From Anaerolineae bacterium (GTDB lineage: Bacteria; Chloroflexota; Anaerolineae; Aggregatilineales; Phototrophicaceae): a DNA stretch of 64,000 nucleotides. Shown piece after piece: positions 35,294 to 44,252 of this stretch (positions are counted from its first letter, which is position 1; each line of letters opens with the position of its first letter). The notes under the pieces are model-generated. The model did no database searches. It saw only the letters and a program-made list of their open reading frames with translations, and was not told the origin of the DNA. The stretch covers positions 1-64,000 of the forward strand of contig JADLAY010000024.1 of NCBI GenBank assembly GCA_020849765.1, given 5' to 3'. The position numbers and the translations under genes are program-made.

Positions 35294-36793
35294 TTAGCCT
35301 TCGTCGAGCGGCGCAATCGTGACGAACAGGTCTTTGAGCGCCGGATACAACTGGCGGAAGGCCGCGTAGATGCGCTCGTAGGCCTCGACGCCGGTCGCGT
35401 CCGGTTGAGTCGTGTCGACCTGCTGGATCAGCGCGTGGCAGGCACTCGGCACGTCCGGCCAGGCTTCGGCGCCGACGGCGGCCAGGATCGCCGCGCCGAA
35501 GGCGCCGCCCGCCGTCGTATTGACCGTGTAGAGCGGCATGTTCATGACGTCAGTGATGATCTGGCGCCAGATCGGGCTGTTGGCCGCGCCGCCGCTGACC
35601 GCCGCCGACGGCGGGTAGATGTCCTTGTCGCGCGCGATCTCGACCAGGTCGCGCATGCCGAAGGCGACACCTTCCATGGTTGAGCGTACCATGTGCGCCA
35701 GTCCATGACGCAGTGTGAAGCCGACGAAGGCACCGCGCGCCAGCGGGTCGGGGTAGGGGTGGCGCTCGCCGGAGAGATAGGGCGCAAACAGCAGACCGTT
35801 GGCGCCACGCGGCACGCTGCCGACCATCTTGTTAAGCGCGTCGTACGAACGGTCGGGCAGGATCTCGTCGTGGAGCCAGCGCAGGCTGCCCGCGGCGCTC
35901 TGCATGACGCCCAGGTAGCACCAACAGCCCGGAATCGCATGGCAGAAGGTGTGCAGGCGCCCGTCCTCATCCGGCAGATAGCGATCCGCCGAAGTGAAGA
36001 GCACGCCGGACGTACCAACGGTCAGGCTGGTCTGGCCGTTCTCGACGATGCCGCTGCCGACCGCCTGCGCCGGTTGGTCGCCCGCGCCGCCGACGATCGG
36101 CGTCCCAGCGATCAGGCCGGTGAGGGCGGCGGCCTCCTCACTGACGTAGGCACAGATGTCCGGCGATTCACACAGTTCCGGCAGCCACGCGCGCGGGATG
36201 TCCGCCAGCGCCAGCATCTCGCCCGACCATTGGCGCTTGCCCACGTCGAGCAGGCCGAAGCCGGAGCCATCGGCGATGTCGGTCACGTGGGCGCCGCTCA
36301 GCCGGAAGCGGACGAAGTCCTTGGGCAGCATGACCTTGGCGATCTGGGCGTAGTTGTCCGGCTCGTGCTCGCGCATCCAGATGATCTTGGGCAGCGTCAT
36401 GCCGGGCAGCAGCATCGAGCCGATATGCTGCCAGAGGGCGTGTGCGCCGAACTGCTCCGTGATGGCATCGCACTGGGCACCGCTGCGCAGGTCGTTCCAG
36501 AGGATGGCCGGGCGGATGACGTGGCCGTCCTTGTCGACCGGCGTCAGGCCGAGCATCTGGCCGGTCAGGCCGATGGCTTTGACCGCCTCCGCCGGAATCT
36601 TTTCGAGCAGGCTGCGCAGCGTGGCCGCCGAGGCGCTCCACCACTGCTCCGGATCTTGCTCGGCCCACAGCGGGCGCGGCGTCGCCAGATCGTGCGGAAA
36701 CGACTCGCCGTGGGTGATGTGGCCTTGCTCGTCAATGGCGAGGGCTTTGCTGCTGGTAGTGCTGACGTCGATGCCGATGAAATAAGAAGACAT
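35294..36793 (-). CDS. xylB: Xylulokinase-like FGGY carbohydrate kinase
   Basis: 499 residues from ATG at 36793 (a GTG at 36802 is an alternative). FGGY kinase motifs: YFIGIDVSTTSSKALAID at the N-terminus (ATP phosphate loop), GLTGQMLGLTPVD and ILWNDLRSGAQ (sugar site), GAGDQPAQAVGSGI, and VSGGAANSPIWRQIITDV near the C-terminus. Closest in style to xylulokinases (D-xylulose to xylulose 5-phosphate), though other ketoses are possible. It precedes nothing on its strand; the two transketolase-half genes upstream on the same strand would use xylulose 5-phosphate, which supports the assignment. The 464-base gap between them holds palindromes. Confidence 0.88.
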   Translation of the reverse strand: MSSYFIGIDVSTTSSKALAIDEQGHITHGESFPHDLATPRPLWAEQDPEQWWSASAATLRSLLEKIPAEAVKAIGLTGQMLGLTPVDKDGHVIRPAILWNDLRSGAQCDAITEQFGAHALWQHIGSMLLPGMTLPKIIWMREHEPDNYAQIAKVMLPKDFVRFRLSGAHVTDIADGSGFGLLDVGKRQWSGEMLALADIPRAWLPELCESPDICAYVSEEAAALTGLIAGTPIVGGAGDQPAQAVGSGIVENGQTSLTVGTSGVLFTSADRYLPDEDGRLHTFCHAIPGCWCYLGVMQSAAGSLRWLHDEILPDRSYDALNKMVGSVPRGANGLLFAPYLSGERHPYPDPLARGAFVGFTLRHGLAHMVRSTMEGVAFGMRDLVEIARDKDIYPPSAAVSGGAANSPIWRQIITDVMNMPLYTVNTTAGGAFGAAILAAVGAEAWPDVPSACHALIQQVDTTQPDATGVEAYERIYAAFRQLYPALKDLFVTIAPLDEG

Positions 36794-36881
36794 TTTGCGC
36801 ACTTTCTTGATGTAACGAAGAATTCAGAGGTCAAATCATCTATCCAGGTTTGGGCGCGTCCCTACGAATCCGTTGCGTCAT

Positions 36882-36906
36882 GTAGGGACGCCATTCTTGG
36901 CGTCCG
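36882..36906. repeat. Family-A palindrome
   Basis: GTAGGGACGCC / GGCGTCC arms around ATTCTT. Confidence 0.7.
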
Positions 36907-36954
36907 CGAATGCATAAATCAGAACAGGTTGGTAATGTTCGATTGCGCGCCAGC

Positions 36955-36978
36955 GGGCGAGACATGTCTCGCCCGTAC
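36955..36978. repeat. Family-A palindrome
   Basis: GGGCGAGACATGTCTCGCCC then GTAC; a perfect 20-base palindrome. Confidence 0.75.
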
Positions 36979-37012
36979 ATGGGCCGTTCGGTTGGCTGCG
37001 GTTATCCGTCCA

Positions 37013-37037
37013 GGGCGACCCATCGGGTCGCCGCTAC
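37013..37037. repeat. Family-A palindrome
   Basis: GGGCGACCCATCGGGTCGCC then GCTAC. Same unit as in 35206-35260 and 44383-44407. Confidence 0.75.
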
Positions 37038-37189
37038 GATGTTCAAGGCACGCGCCGCTCGTTTACCTCGTTGATCAGGCGAAATCAGGCTGCGGACAGG
37101 GCCCGCGTGGGGACTTCCTGCGGTCGCACGCTCTGTCCCTACGGGAATCATCCATAGGATCGTATGTTGCCCGCCTGCACCATCTTCCT

Positions 37190-37257
37190 GAACCCAGAAC
37201 TCGGAACCCAGAACCAGACCCATAACTGAGTACCGAGCACTGAGCACCGAGTACCTC
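37190..37257 (-). repeat. GGTACTC-type heptad array at a gene end
   Basis: Minus strand: GGTACTC, GGTGCTC, AGTGCTC, GGTACTC, AGTTATG, then TTCTGGG/TTCCGAG units, beginning 5 bases after the transketolase stop. A related array is at 58717-58750. Confidence 0.75.
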
Positions 37258-38265
37258 TTACAATGCTTCCGTCTTGGCCGCGCTGTGCACCGGATTCAGA
37301 CGGACGGCGGCCAGATCGTCCTCGCCGATTTGCAAGTCGGCCCGCGTGAGCTGCTCGACCGTGCGCACGAGCGCCGGGGCATCCAGGCCGTACTCGCGCA
37401 TGAGATACGGGCGGCTCGCCCCGTGAATGAAGGTGTCTTGCAGGCCGATCGGGATCAGCTTCTTGCCCAGGCCGCGGCGGGCGATGACCTCAGACGTGGC
37501 GCTCGCCAGCCCGCCGACGACAGTGTGGTTCTCCATCGTGATGACGCCGAAGCGCGCCCCGGCAATCGCGTCGACCACCAGCGGATCGTCGAATGGCTTG
37601 AGCGTCGAGACGTGCAGGTGCTGGATGCCCACGCCGCGCGCTTGCAGCGCCTGGGTCGCGCGCATGGCTTCCTCGGTGCAGATGCCGGTCGAGAGCAGGG
37701 CGATGTCGTCGCCCTGGCTGAGGACACGCGCTTTGCCTAACTGCATCGGCTCGTCGGCGGCGAACAGGCGCGGGATCTCACCGCGGATCATGCGGATGTA
37801 GACCGGGCCAGGGATCGCCAGCGTCAGGTCGAGCACGCTCTCGACGTCGGTGGCGTCGCCGGTTTCGAGGATCGTCATGTTGGGGATGCCGCGCAGGACG
37901 GCCACGTCGTCAATCGCCTGGTGCGTGACGCCGCCCGGTGTGGTCACGCCCGGCAGGAAGCCGAACATGCGCACCGGCAGGTTGGGGTAGGCAATCGAGA
38001 TCGTGATCTGGTCGAGCGCGCGGCGGTACATGAAGACGGCGAAGGTGTGCACGAACGGCGTGAAGCCCTCGCGCGCCATGCCCGCCGCCCAACTCATCAT
38101 ATTCTGTTCGGTCAAACCCATCGAGAAGAAGCGATCGGGATACGTATCTTTGAACAACTGTATTTCGGTCGATCCGGTCAGATCGCCGGAGAAAACGACC
38201 ACTTCCGGGCGATCCGCCGCCCAGCGGACGAGGTTCTTTTCGTGGACGCGGGTCAAAACTTCCAT
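37258..38265 (-). CDS. Transketolase, C-terminal subunit
   Basis: 335 residues from the ATG at 38265, preceded by AGGAGGAGGTG. Contains the pyrimidine-binding domain (VVVFSGDLTGSTEI, GLTEQNMMSWAAGMAREGFTPF with the catalytic Glu that activates thiamine diphosphate) and the C-terminal transketolase domain (ITMENHTVVGGLAS). Corresponds to the second half of a normal transketolase. The N-terminal half is encoded 4 bases upstream as a separate gene. Together they would shuttle two-carbon units between ketose and aldose phosphates. The adjacent xylulokinase-like gene suggests use in pentose or rare-ketose breakdown. Confidence 0.9.
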   Translation of the reverse strand: MEVLTRVHEKNLVRWAADRPEVVVFSGDLTGSTEIQLFKDTYPDRFFSMGLTEQNMMSWAAGMAREGFTPFVHTFAVFMYRRALDQITISIAYPNLPVRMFGFLPGVTTPGGVTHQAIDDVAVLRGIPNMTILETGDATDVESVLDLTLAIPGPVYIRMIRGEIPRLFAADEPMQLGKARVLSQGDDIALLSTGICTEEAMRATQALQARGVGIQHLHVSTLKPFDDPLVVDAIAGARFGVITMENHTVVGGLASATSEVIARRGLGKKLIPIGLQDTFIHGASRPYLMREYGLDAPALVRTVEQLTRADLQIGEDDLAAVRLNPVHSAAKTEAL

Positions 38266-38269
38266 GGTC

Positions 38270-39205
38270 TCACACCTCCTCCTCGGTTTGCATCGCCGCC
38301 AGATAATCTTGATACTGCTGCCGCTCCGCCGCATCCTTGAAGCGAATGTAATGGAGCTTCGGCCCGCGCTCCTGCATGATGTCGATGCCGCGGAAGGGCG
38401 ACGTGTAGGCGAGCACCATCAGTGGCCTGTCGGTCGGGCTGTGGGCGGCGGCGGCTAAGGCCTCGACGTCGTGCCCATCGACCGGGCAGACCTGCCAGCC
38501 GAAGGCGTCGACCTTCTGCGCGAACGGCTCGATGTTCATCGTCTCGGCCATGCGCCCGTCAACCTGCTGGCCGTTGACGTCGACGATCACGCGCAGGTTG
38601 TCCAGCTTATGGAAGGCAGTCGTCATCAGCGTCTCCCAGGATTGTCCCTCCTGGAACTCGCCGTCGGACATGAAGACCCAGACCAGCCCGCTTTCGCTGC
38701 GCAGCTTGCGCGCCAGGGCGATGCCGGCGGCCTGCGCCAGCGCCTGCCCGAACGAACCACCGCTGACCTCGATGCCGGGCGAGTGTTCTGCGCCGATCAT
38801 CTCGACCGAGCTGCCATCCTGGTTGAAGTGCGTCAGACCATCCTCGCCGAGCCGCCCGACTTCGATCAGTGCGGCATAGAGCGCCAGCGCATAATGCGAC
38901 GGCGACAGGATGAAGCGGTCGAGCTGCGGCCCGCGAGGCCCGTTGTAGATGCCGCCGTTGAAGTGTTCAGGATTGTGCTGGCCGGGCACGCCCGGAAATG
39001 GGGCGGGGTTGGGTGGCCCGTCGCTGGGGCCGAGGTGCAACAGGTGGCCGTAGAGGAGGGCGAGAATCTCGGCTGAGGAGCACGCCTGGCTGAGATAGCC
39101 GCCGTTTTGGGCGACGGTGTGCTCCAGAACCCGCCTTCGAATGCCCTGGGCGATGGCGCGCACGCGGGTCTGCCATGCTTGCGTCTCGCGGGTTACATCG
39201 GTCAT
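38270..39205 (-). CDS. Transketolase, N-terminal subunit
   Basis: 311 residues. The thiamine diphosphate-binding core is MSDGEFQEGQSWETL ... VDVNGQQVDG (the Gly/Ser-Asp-Gly...Asn metal site). LSPSHYALALYAALIEVG and GSFGQALAQAAGIALARKL are also typical of split transketolase alpha halves. An insertion around FPGVPGQHNPEHFNGGIYNGPRGP is longer than usual and may shape substrate choice. Overlaps the ribosome-site region of the C-terminal subunit, so the two are made together and probably assemble as a heterotetramer. Confidence 0.9.
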   Translation of the reverse strand: MTDVTRETQAWQTRVRAIAQGIRRRVLEHTVAQNGGYLSQACSSAEILALLYGHLLHLGPSDGPPNPAPFPGVPGQHNPEHFNGGIYNGPRGPQLDRFILSPSHYALALYAALIEVGRLGEDGLTHFNQDGSSVEMIGAEHSPGIEVSGGSFGQALAQAAGIALARKLRSESGLVWVFMSDGEFQEGQSWETLMTTAFHKLDNLRVIVDVNGQQVDGRMAETMNIEPFAQKVDAFGWQVCPVDGHDVEALAAAAHSPTDRPLMVLAYTSPFRGIDIMQERGPKLHYIRFKDAAERQQYQDYLAAMQTEEEV

Positions 39206-39527
39206 GTTGATCCCCGTTCATATGGGCGATAATCTCCGCGAATGCGCCTAAATTACCTCGGATTACGGGCCGATGGCAATCGGATTCGTACGGAATGATG
39301 AGTGCAGGGGTGGGATCAGTCGCGCCTGCGATTGTGGACGGCAAGAATTCGAGCGTACCCTGGCCCATGATTTGTTGTGGTTTCCATACAGGTGCGGGGC
39401 ATGCTGCGGCATGGCCGGACACTTACGGGATCATCAATGTACGGGTGACGAATGTAGCGGATAATGTAATTATCGGTGTGTCATGGTTTGATCATTGCCG
39501 AGTATGCAGAGTTCATGGTGCGGACTT
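39206..39527. other. Divergent intergenic region
   Basis: 322 bases between the transketolase and response-regulator genes. Apart from the inverted repeat at 39460-39474 nothing recognisable was seen. Confidence 0.4.
39460..39474. promoter_or_regulatory. Inverted repeat upstream of the response regulator
   Basis: GATAAT-GTA-ATTATC, a perfect 6-base inverted repeat, 53 bases before the response-regulator start. It may be an operator, possibly for autoregulation. No matching second copy was found. Confidence 0.35.
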
Positions 39528-40223
39528 ATGAACGCGAAAATCATGATTGTCGACGACGAGCAGGCGATCCGGGAGGCGTTGGGGCGCAAGCTCACGCGCG
39601 ATGGCTACGAGGTCTACCTGTGCGAGAATGGCCGTGAGGCGCTGTTGACCTTCCACGAGAAGCGCCCGGATCTGATGGTGCTCGACATCGTCATGCCGGA
39701 CGGCATCGACGGGTTGACCGTCTGTCGCCGCATCCGCGAGGTGGCCGATACGCCGGTCATGATGCTGTCGGCGCAAGCGATCTCCGAGGAAGATGTGATC
39801 GAGGGCCTGAGCGCCGGGGCGGACGAATACCTGATCAAGCCGATCCGGCTCAACGAGTTCGTGGCGCGCGTTCAGGCGCTGCTGCGCCGGGCGCAGTTCG
39901 CACAAAACGATCAGCCGCAGCAGTACGACGACGGCTACCTGAGCGTCGACCTGCACCGGCGGCACGTTTACGTCGAAGGGCGCAAGGTGCACCTGACGCC
40001 GACGGAGTTCAAGCTGCTGGCCGTGCTGATGGAGCATGCCGGGCGCGTCGTCCAGCAGACGGATCTGCTGGAGCAGGTCTGGGGCCGCGAATATCTCGAC
40101 GACATCTACTACCCGCGCGTTTACGTCAGCCAGCTTCGGCGCAAGATCGAACGCGACGCCGCCAATCCACAATACATCCTCACCGAGCATCGCATTGGCT
40201 ATCGGTTTGAGAGTCAGGCTTGA
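39528..40223 (+). CDS. OmpR/PhoB-family response regulator
   Basis: 231 residues from MNAKIMIVDDE (39528). Receiver domain (1-120): acidic pair Asp9-Asp10, phosphorylation site Asp53 in VLDIVMPD, Ser in MMLSAQ, Lys in LIKPIRL. Winged-helix DNA-binding domain (~135-231): HLTPTEFKLLAVLMEHAGRVV, YYPRVYVSQLRRKIE, IGYRFES. A histidine kinase follows 181 bases downstream on the same strand, so they are probably a cognate pair, although the repeat arrays in between may separate transcripts. Regulated genes cannot be read. Confidence 0.93.
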   Translation: MNAKIMIVDDEQAIREALGRKLTRDGYEVYLCENGREALLTFHEKRPDLMVLDIVMPDGIDGLTVCRRIREVADTPVMMLSAQAISEEDVIEGLSAGADEYLIKPIRLNEFVARVQALLRRAQFAQNDQPQQYDDGYLSVDLHRRHVYVEGRKVHLTPTEFKLLAVLMEHAGRVVQQTDLLEQVWGREYLDDIYYPRVYVSQLRRKIERDAANPQYILTEHRIGYRFESQA

Positions 40224-40262
40224 GGGGCGGTTGGGTATTGGCCTTTGGCTGTTGGCTTTGAG
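40224..40262 (+). repeat. TTGGC heptad array at a gene end
   Basis: TTGGGTA, TTGGCCT, TTGGCTG, TTGGCTT in tandem, starting 7 bases after the response-regulator stop, sense orientation. Confidence 0.8.
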
Positions 40263-40331
40263 TCTGGTTTGAAGCCTGCTCCTGACAGACGAGATGGCCG
40301 CTCCGATTGAAACGAAACACAAGGAGTTGCA

Positions 40332-40393
40332 GGCTAACAGCTAATAGCTATAAGCTAAAAGCTGATTGCCAACTGCCAATACCCAATAGTCAG
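40332..40393 (-). repeat. TTAGC/TTGGC heptad array, inverted
   Basis: Read on the minus strand: TTGGGTA, TTGGCAG, TTGGCAA, then TTAGCTT, ATAGCTA, TTAGCTG, TTAGCC. It faces the array at 40224-40262, so the two could pair across the gap between regulator and kinase. Confidence 0.75.
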
Positions 40394-40404
40394 AAGCCTC
40401 CGCC

Positions 40405-42639
40405 ATGATCGATACCCTTGCCATCCTCATCAACGGCATCACGCTCTCACTGGCGTGCGGGCTGCTGTTGATTGTGCTCTGGCATGACATGCGCAAGGAG
40501 CAGCACCAGTATTTCGCCGTGTTCCTGATCATGGTCATGTTGTGGAACGGCGGCGCGCTGATGAGCCAGGCGTTCGCGCTGCTCAATGCTGATCTGTGGG
40601 CGCGGCAGCTGGCGGCGCTGATGATGGAGCTGGGTTTCAGCGGCGCCAGCGTGGCCGTGTTCGCGCTGACGGCGGCGCTCGCACGTGCGCAAACGCGCTC
40701 GTTCCGGCTGCTGGCGTTTGTGTCGCTGGTGGTCGTCCTCATCTACCGCGCGGCAATCAGCCTGGGCGCCGGGCTGCCCGACAGTGGATCGTCACCGTCG
40801 CCATTCAACTTTCAAGAGCAGCCGCTGCTGCTGGCCTTCTACCTGATCTTCGATGGCGCCACGCTCTACCTGATCTGGCGGCACCGGCGCAAGATTCGTG
40901 CGCAGGAGATCGTCACCGGCGTCGGCCTGTTCGTCGTCGGCCAGAGCGTCAGCTTCTTGAACCCCGATCTGCGTCCGTACGCGCTGTCGATCGTCATCAG
41001 TTCGATCGCCGCGTTGGTGACCAGCTTCGCCATCCTCAAGCTGGAGATCCTGAACCCGCTGGCCGAGCGCATGTCGCAGGTTGAGACGATCCACCGCGTT
41101 TCGTTGGCGATGACGAGCCAGATCTCACTCGCCACGGTGCTCGAACAGATCGCGACCCAGGCGGCGGAGTGGCTGCGCGCGGAGGCAGTCGGCATCTGGC
41201 TCTACGACAAGGGCCAGCTCGAACTGACGACGGTACACAATCTGCCGGAAGAATATCTGCACCGGCAGTTGGCGTTGGGGCAGGGGGTGATCGGCACGGT
41301 GACGCAGGCGCGCCAGTCGATGCACCTGGAGGATTACGGGCGCGATTGGGGCGGCGCGCCGGATCTGCCAGTGGCGCGCGAGACGTTCGGCTCGGTCATC
41401 GCCGCGCCGCTGACGTACGGGCAGGCCGCCATCGGCGCGCTGATGGTGATCGCGGCGCGCGACGGGCGCTTGTTCGACAAGGATGACGTTCATCTGCTTG
41501 AACTGCTGGGCGCGCAGGCGGCGGTCGCCATCGCCAACAGCCATCTGTTCGAAGAGCAGCGCGAACTGGCCGAGGCGTTGGAGTTTTCGCGTAGTCAGTT
41601 AGAGACGGTGCTCAAGAGCACGCAGAACCCGGTCATCGCCGTCAACCGCAAGTTGGATGTCATTTTCGCCAACCCGGCGGCGCATGCCCTGATGGCGCGC
41701 GAACTGGAAGCGGATAACCGGCAGCCGAAGCTCGTCTACCGGCTGTTCCTCGGCCAGCCCCAGCCACCCGCTGAAGGCAACACGCAGTCGATCCTCGACA
41801 CGCTGCACCGGCGCAAAGATTTCAAGTTCGAGCTGGACGTCGAGGACACGGTCTATCTGTGCTACGTAACGGCGCTACGCCACGAGGACACCGACGGCTG
41901 GGTCGCCATCCTGAATGACATCACACAGCTCAAGGAGCTTGACCGGCTCAAGAACGAGATGGTGCGCATGACCAGCCACGATCTCAAGAACCCGCTGCAA
42001 GCCGCCATGGTCAACCTCGACCTGCTGCGCGACGACCTGCAAGCCTCCGCCGACGAAGAGATGACGCACACGCTCGACGTGATCGAGCGCCAACTGCTGC
42101 GCATGAACCGCATCATCCGCGGCATTCTCGACCTGGAACGCGCGCGCACGGGCCAGCTCAAAATCGAGTCGATTGAGCCGTCGCGGCTGGTTGAGGAGAC
42201 GGTCGATGAGCTGCGCCACTTCGTCGACGAGGGCAAGGTGCGCTTCGAGGTCGATGTGGCGCCGGATCTGCCGCCGACCGCCTGCGACGCCGATCAGATC
42301 AAGCGGGCGCTGGTCAACCTGGTCGAGAATGCCTTCAAGTTCACCCCAGCGGGTGGCTGCGTCCGCTTCACGGCGAGCGCGGGCAAGCATGGAGGCGTCT
42401 GCTTCGCCGTCGAGGATTCCGGCGTCGGCATCCCGGCGGAGGCGCAGCCGCGCGTGTTCGACCGCTTCTTCCGCGTCAATCAGGCAGGCACGGAACACGT
42501 CAGCGGCAGCGGGTTGGGCTTGAGCCTGGTCAAGACGATCGTCGACAATCACAAGGGGGCGATCTGGTTGGAGAGCACGCCCGGCGAAGGGACGACGTTC
42601 TACGTCGAGCTGCCCGCGGGCGAGGCGGCGGAATCGTAG
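40405..42639 (+). CDS. Membrane sensor histidine kinase (7TM, GAF, PAS, HisKA, HATPase)
   Basis: 744 residues. Seven or eight N-terminal membrane helices (~8-210) form a 7TM sensor. A GAF domain follows (~230-375: VSLAMTSQISLATVLEQIATQAAEWL ... APLTYGQAAIGALMVIA). A short PAS domain comes next (~395-510: TVLKSTQNPVIAVNRKLDVIFANPAAHALM). The dimerisation box is MTSHDLKNPL with phospho-acceptor His525, and the ATPase has VNLVENAFKFTP, VEDSGVGIP and GSGLGLSLVKTIV. It would sense a membrane or small-molecule signal and phosphorylate the upstream OmpR-type regulator. The stop TAG lies inside a GTAGGGACG sequence, the end motif of family-A repeats. Confidence 0.93.
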   Translation: MIDTLAILINGITLSLACGLLLIVLWHDMRKEQHQYFAVFLIMVMLWNGGALMSQAFALLNADLWARQLAALMMELGFSGASVAVFALTAALARAQTRSFRLLAFVSLVVVLIYRAAISLGAGLPDSGSSPSPFNFQEQPLLLAFYLIFDGATLYLIWRHRRKIRAQEIVTGVGLFVVGQSVSFLNPDLRPYALSIVISSIAALVTSFAILKLEILNPLAERMSQVETIHRVSLAMTSQISLATVLEQIATQAAEWLRAEAVGIWLYDKGQLELTTVHNLPEEYLHRQLALGQGVIGTVTQARQSMHLEDYGRDWGGAPDLPVARETFGSVIAAPLTYGQAAIGALMVIAARDGRLFDKDDVHLLELLGAQAAVAIANSHLFEEQRELAEALEFSRSQLETVLKSTQNPVIAVNRKLDVIFANPAAHALMARELEADNRQPKLVYRLFLGQPQPPAEGNTQSILDTLHRRKDFKFELDVEDTVYLCYVTALRHEDTDGWVAILNDITQLKELDRLKNEMVRMTSHDLKNPLQAAMVNLDLLRDDLQASADEEMTHTLDVIERQLLRMNRIIRGILDLERARTGQLKIESIEPSRLVEETVDELRHFVDEGKVRFEVDVAPDLPPTACDADQIKRALVNLVENAFKFTPAGGCVRFTASAGKHGGVCFAVEDSGVGIPAEAQPRVFDRFFRVNQAGTEHVSGSGLGLSLVKTIVDNHKGAIWLESTPGEGTTFYVELPAGEAAES

Positions 42640-42724
42640 GGACGCTCGCCAAACCGTCCTAGAGACGCACGCGAAGCGTTACGGGCAGATTTCGAATTTC
42701 ACGAGGGAATTTCCTGTAGTAGAC

Positions 42725-42961
42725 CTACCCCTCATCCGCGGCCTTCATTTCGCGGTAAACCGTGCAGCCATTGGGACATTTCACCCAAATTGTCCGGATC
42801 GGTTCGAAATGCTGCACGCTTAATAGCGCATCGCATTTGTAGCAGCGCGCAGTGATGTCTGCTCCAGATTCGAATTCTTGTAACGCTTGGAACACGGCTG
42901 GCAACTCTGGATGTCGCCGCCACAGGGGTTCAGGAATCTGAGGGCGTTTCTGATCGGTCAT
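42725..42961 (-). CDS. Small zinc-ribbon-like protein
   Basis: 78 residues from ATG at 42961 (AAGGTG 6 bases upstream; a GTG at 42970 is possible). Two cysteine pairs, CYKC and CPNGC, about 25 residues apart, suggest a zinc ribbon. The N-terminus is a Pro/Arg-rich helix region (PQIPEPLWRRHPELPAVFQAL). No known family. Good ribosome site and spaced cysteines support a real gene. Convergent with the histidine kinase. Confidence 0.68.
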   Translation of the reverse strand: MTDQKRPQIPEPLWRRHPELPAVFQALQEFESGADITARCYKCDALLSVQHFEPIRTIWVKCPNGCTVYREMKAADEG

Positions 42962-43040
42962 ATCACTCACCTTCCATCCGCACAGCGTGAGCCTTCGCGT
43001 CGCGTTCGATGAAACGGACGAGATGTTCGTCTTTTTCCGT

Positions 43041-43097
43041 CAGCGCCTTCAGTGCGCTTGATTTCAGTTAGCCGACCGACTTCAGCCGTCGGCGGGC
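43041..43097 (-). repeat. Family-E repeat: palindrome plus conserved tail
   Basis: Minus-strand copy of 14645-14699. The 26-base tail starting TGAAATCAAGCGC is identical, while the palindrome differs in its centre (GCCGACGG...CGGTCGGC). Confidence 0.75.
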
Positions 43098-43259
43098 AAA
43101 TCGTAACTCATCTCACTTTGAATTGATCACTCCACTTCTGGGATTTGGTGTGCCAACGCGACCTGGCTGAACCTGAATGTTTGGTGATAAAGCGCCGGGA
43201 CAGCGCAAAACAAGATAAGATCCGGTTCGAATAACGTATGGAACTCGAGTAATCCCCTT

Positions 43260-44252
43260 ATGAACCCGATCTTTCGTACCTTCTTCGTGATGCTTGCACT
43301 GTGCATTGCCGCCGTGATCGTGCCCGCGGTCAGCGCGCAGGACGACGTCAGCCCGACGCCCGCGCCGAGCAAGACGCCGACCGCCACACCGGCGCCGACA
43401 TCTACGCCGCGCCCGGCCACTGCCTCGTTGGCGCAGTCGTTCACCCAGTCGGATCTGACGGTGCTGACGGGCAACGTCCAGCGCCCGAACGGGATCGCCT
43501 TCCTCGACGGGCTGCTCTACACAGCATGTACGGGCGATTTCACCGTCTACCAGATCGATGCGGAGACCGGGCGCACGATGACCTACGCCGGAGGGGTGCG
43601 CAACACGCATACGCTCTACGTCGAGATGGGCGACAACGATCTGCCGGTGCTGTGGGTGCCGGACTTCCAGATGAATCAACTGCTGCGTGTCGTGCGCGGC
43701 GGCGTCGAGACGATCTCCGCGGGATTTGACGGGCCGTGGGGCATCGCCTACCTGAACGAAGACGAGTTCCTGATCACCAATCTGCTCGGCAACACGCTGG
43801 TGGTCGCCGACCGCGAAGGCGAGACGCGGACGATCCTCGACGATTTGTCGAATCCGTCCGGCATCGTCATCGACGACGACACGATCTTCGTCGGCAACAA
43901 CGGCAGCACGCGCCGCGCCATCGAGTGGTATCCGCTCGACGTCAGCGAGAGCGATGCGCCCGTGGCGGACGTCGGTGGGCCGGTCGTCAGCGGCGTGCAG
44001 AACGTGACCGGGCTGGCGCTCGACGCGGACGGGATGCTTTATTTCGCCTATGCGTTGGGCACGCGTGGGGTGGTCGGGCGCGTCGATCCGCAGGCGTGCA
44101 TCGAGCAGGGCGGCTGCGGCAATTCGGAGGTCGAGGTTGTGCTGTTCACGGAGCTATCCGCGCCGCTGGCCGGGTTGACCATTTCGCCGGACAATCGCCT
44201 GTTCGTGCACACGATGTTCGCGCCGGATATCTATTGGGTGCAGTTGCCGTAA
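43260..44252 (+). CDS. Secreted NHL/SMP-30-like beta-propeller protein
   Basis: 330 residues. Signal peptide (FFVMLALCIAAVIVPAVSAQ), a Thr/Pro-rich linker (PTPAPSKTPTATPAPTSTP), then six-blade-like repeats: RPNGIAFLDGLLYTACTGDF, GPWGIAYLNEDEFLITNLLG, NPSGIVIDDDTIFVGNNG, NVTGLALDADGMLYFAYALG, LAGLTISPDNRLFVHTMF. This is the NHL/SMP-30 propeller pattern. No active-site metal ligands can be named, so binding rather than lactonase activity is likelier. Its stop codon TAA lies inside a palindromic repeat (44249-44275). Confidence 0.82.
   Translation: MNPIFRTFFVMLALCIAAVIVPAVSAQDDVSPTPAPSKTPTATPAPTSTPRPATASLAQSFTQSDLTVLTGNVQRPNGIAFLDGLLYTACTGDFTVYQIDAETGRTMTYAGGVRNTHTLYVEMGDNDLPVLWVPDFQMNQLLRVVRGGVETISAGFDGPWGIAYLNEDEFLITNLLGNTLVVADREGETRTILDDLSNPSGIVIDDDTIFVGNNGSTRRAIEWYPLDVSESDAPVADVGGPVVSGVQNVTGLALDADGMLYFAYALGTRGVVGRVDPQACIEQGGCGNSEVEVVLFTELSAPLAGLTISPDNRLFVHTMFAPDIYWVQLP

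Larger units (their letters stand above)
36794..37257. other. Intergenic region packed with palindromes
   Basis: The 464-base gap carries family-A palindromes at 36882-36906, 36955-36978 and 37013-37037, a looser one from about 37095 to 37145 (GGACAG.../CTGTCC), and a heptad array at 37190-37257. No gene supported. Confidence 0.55.
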
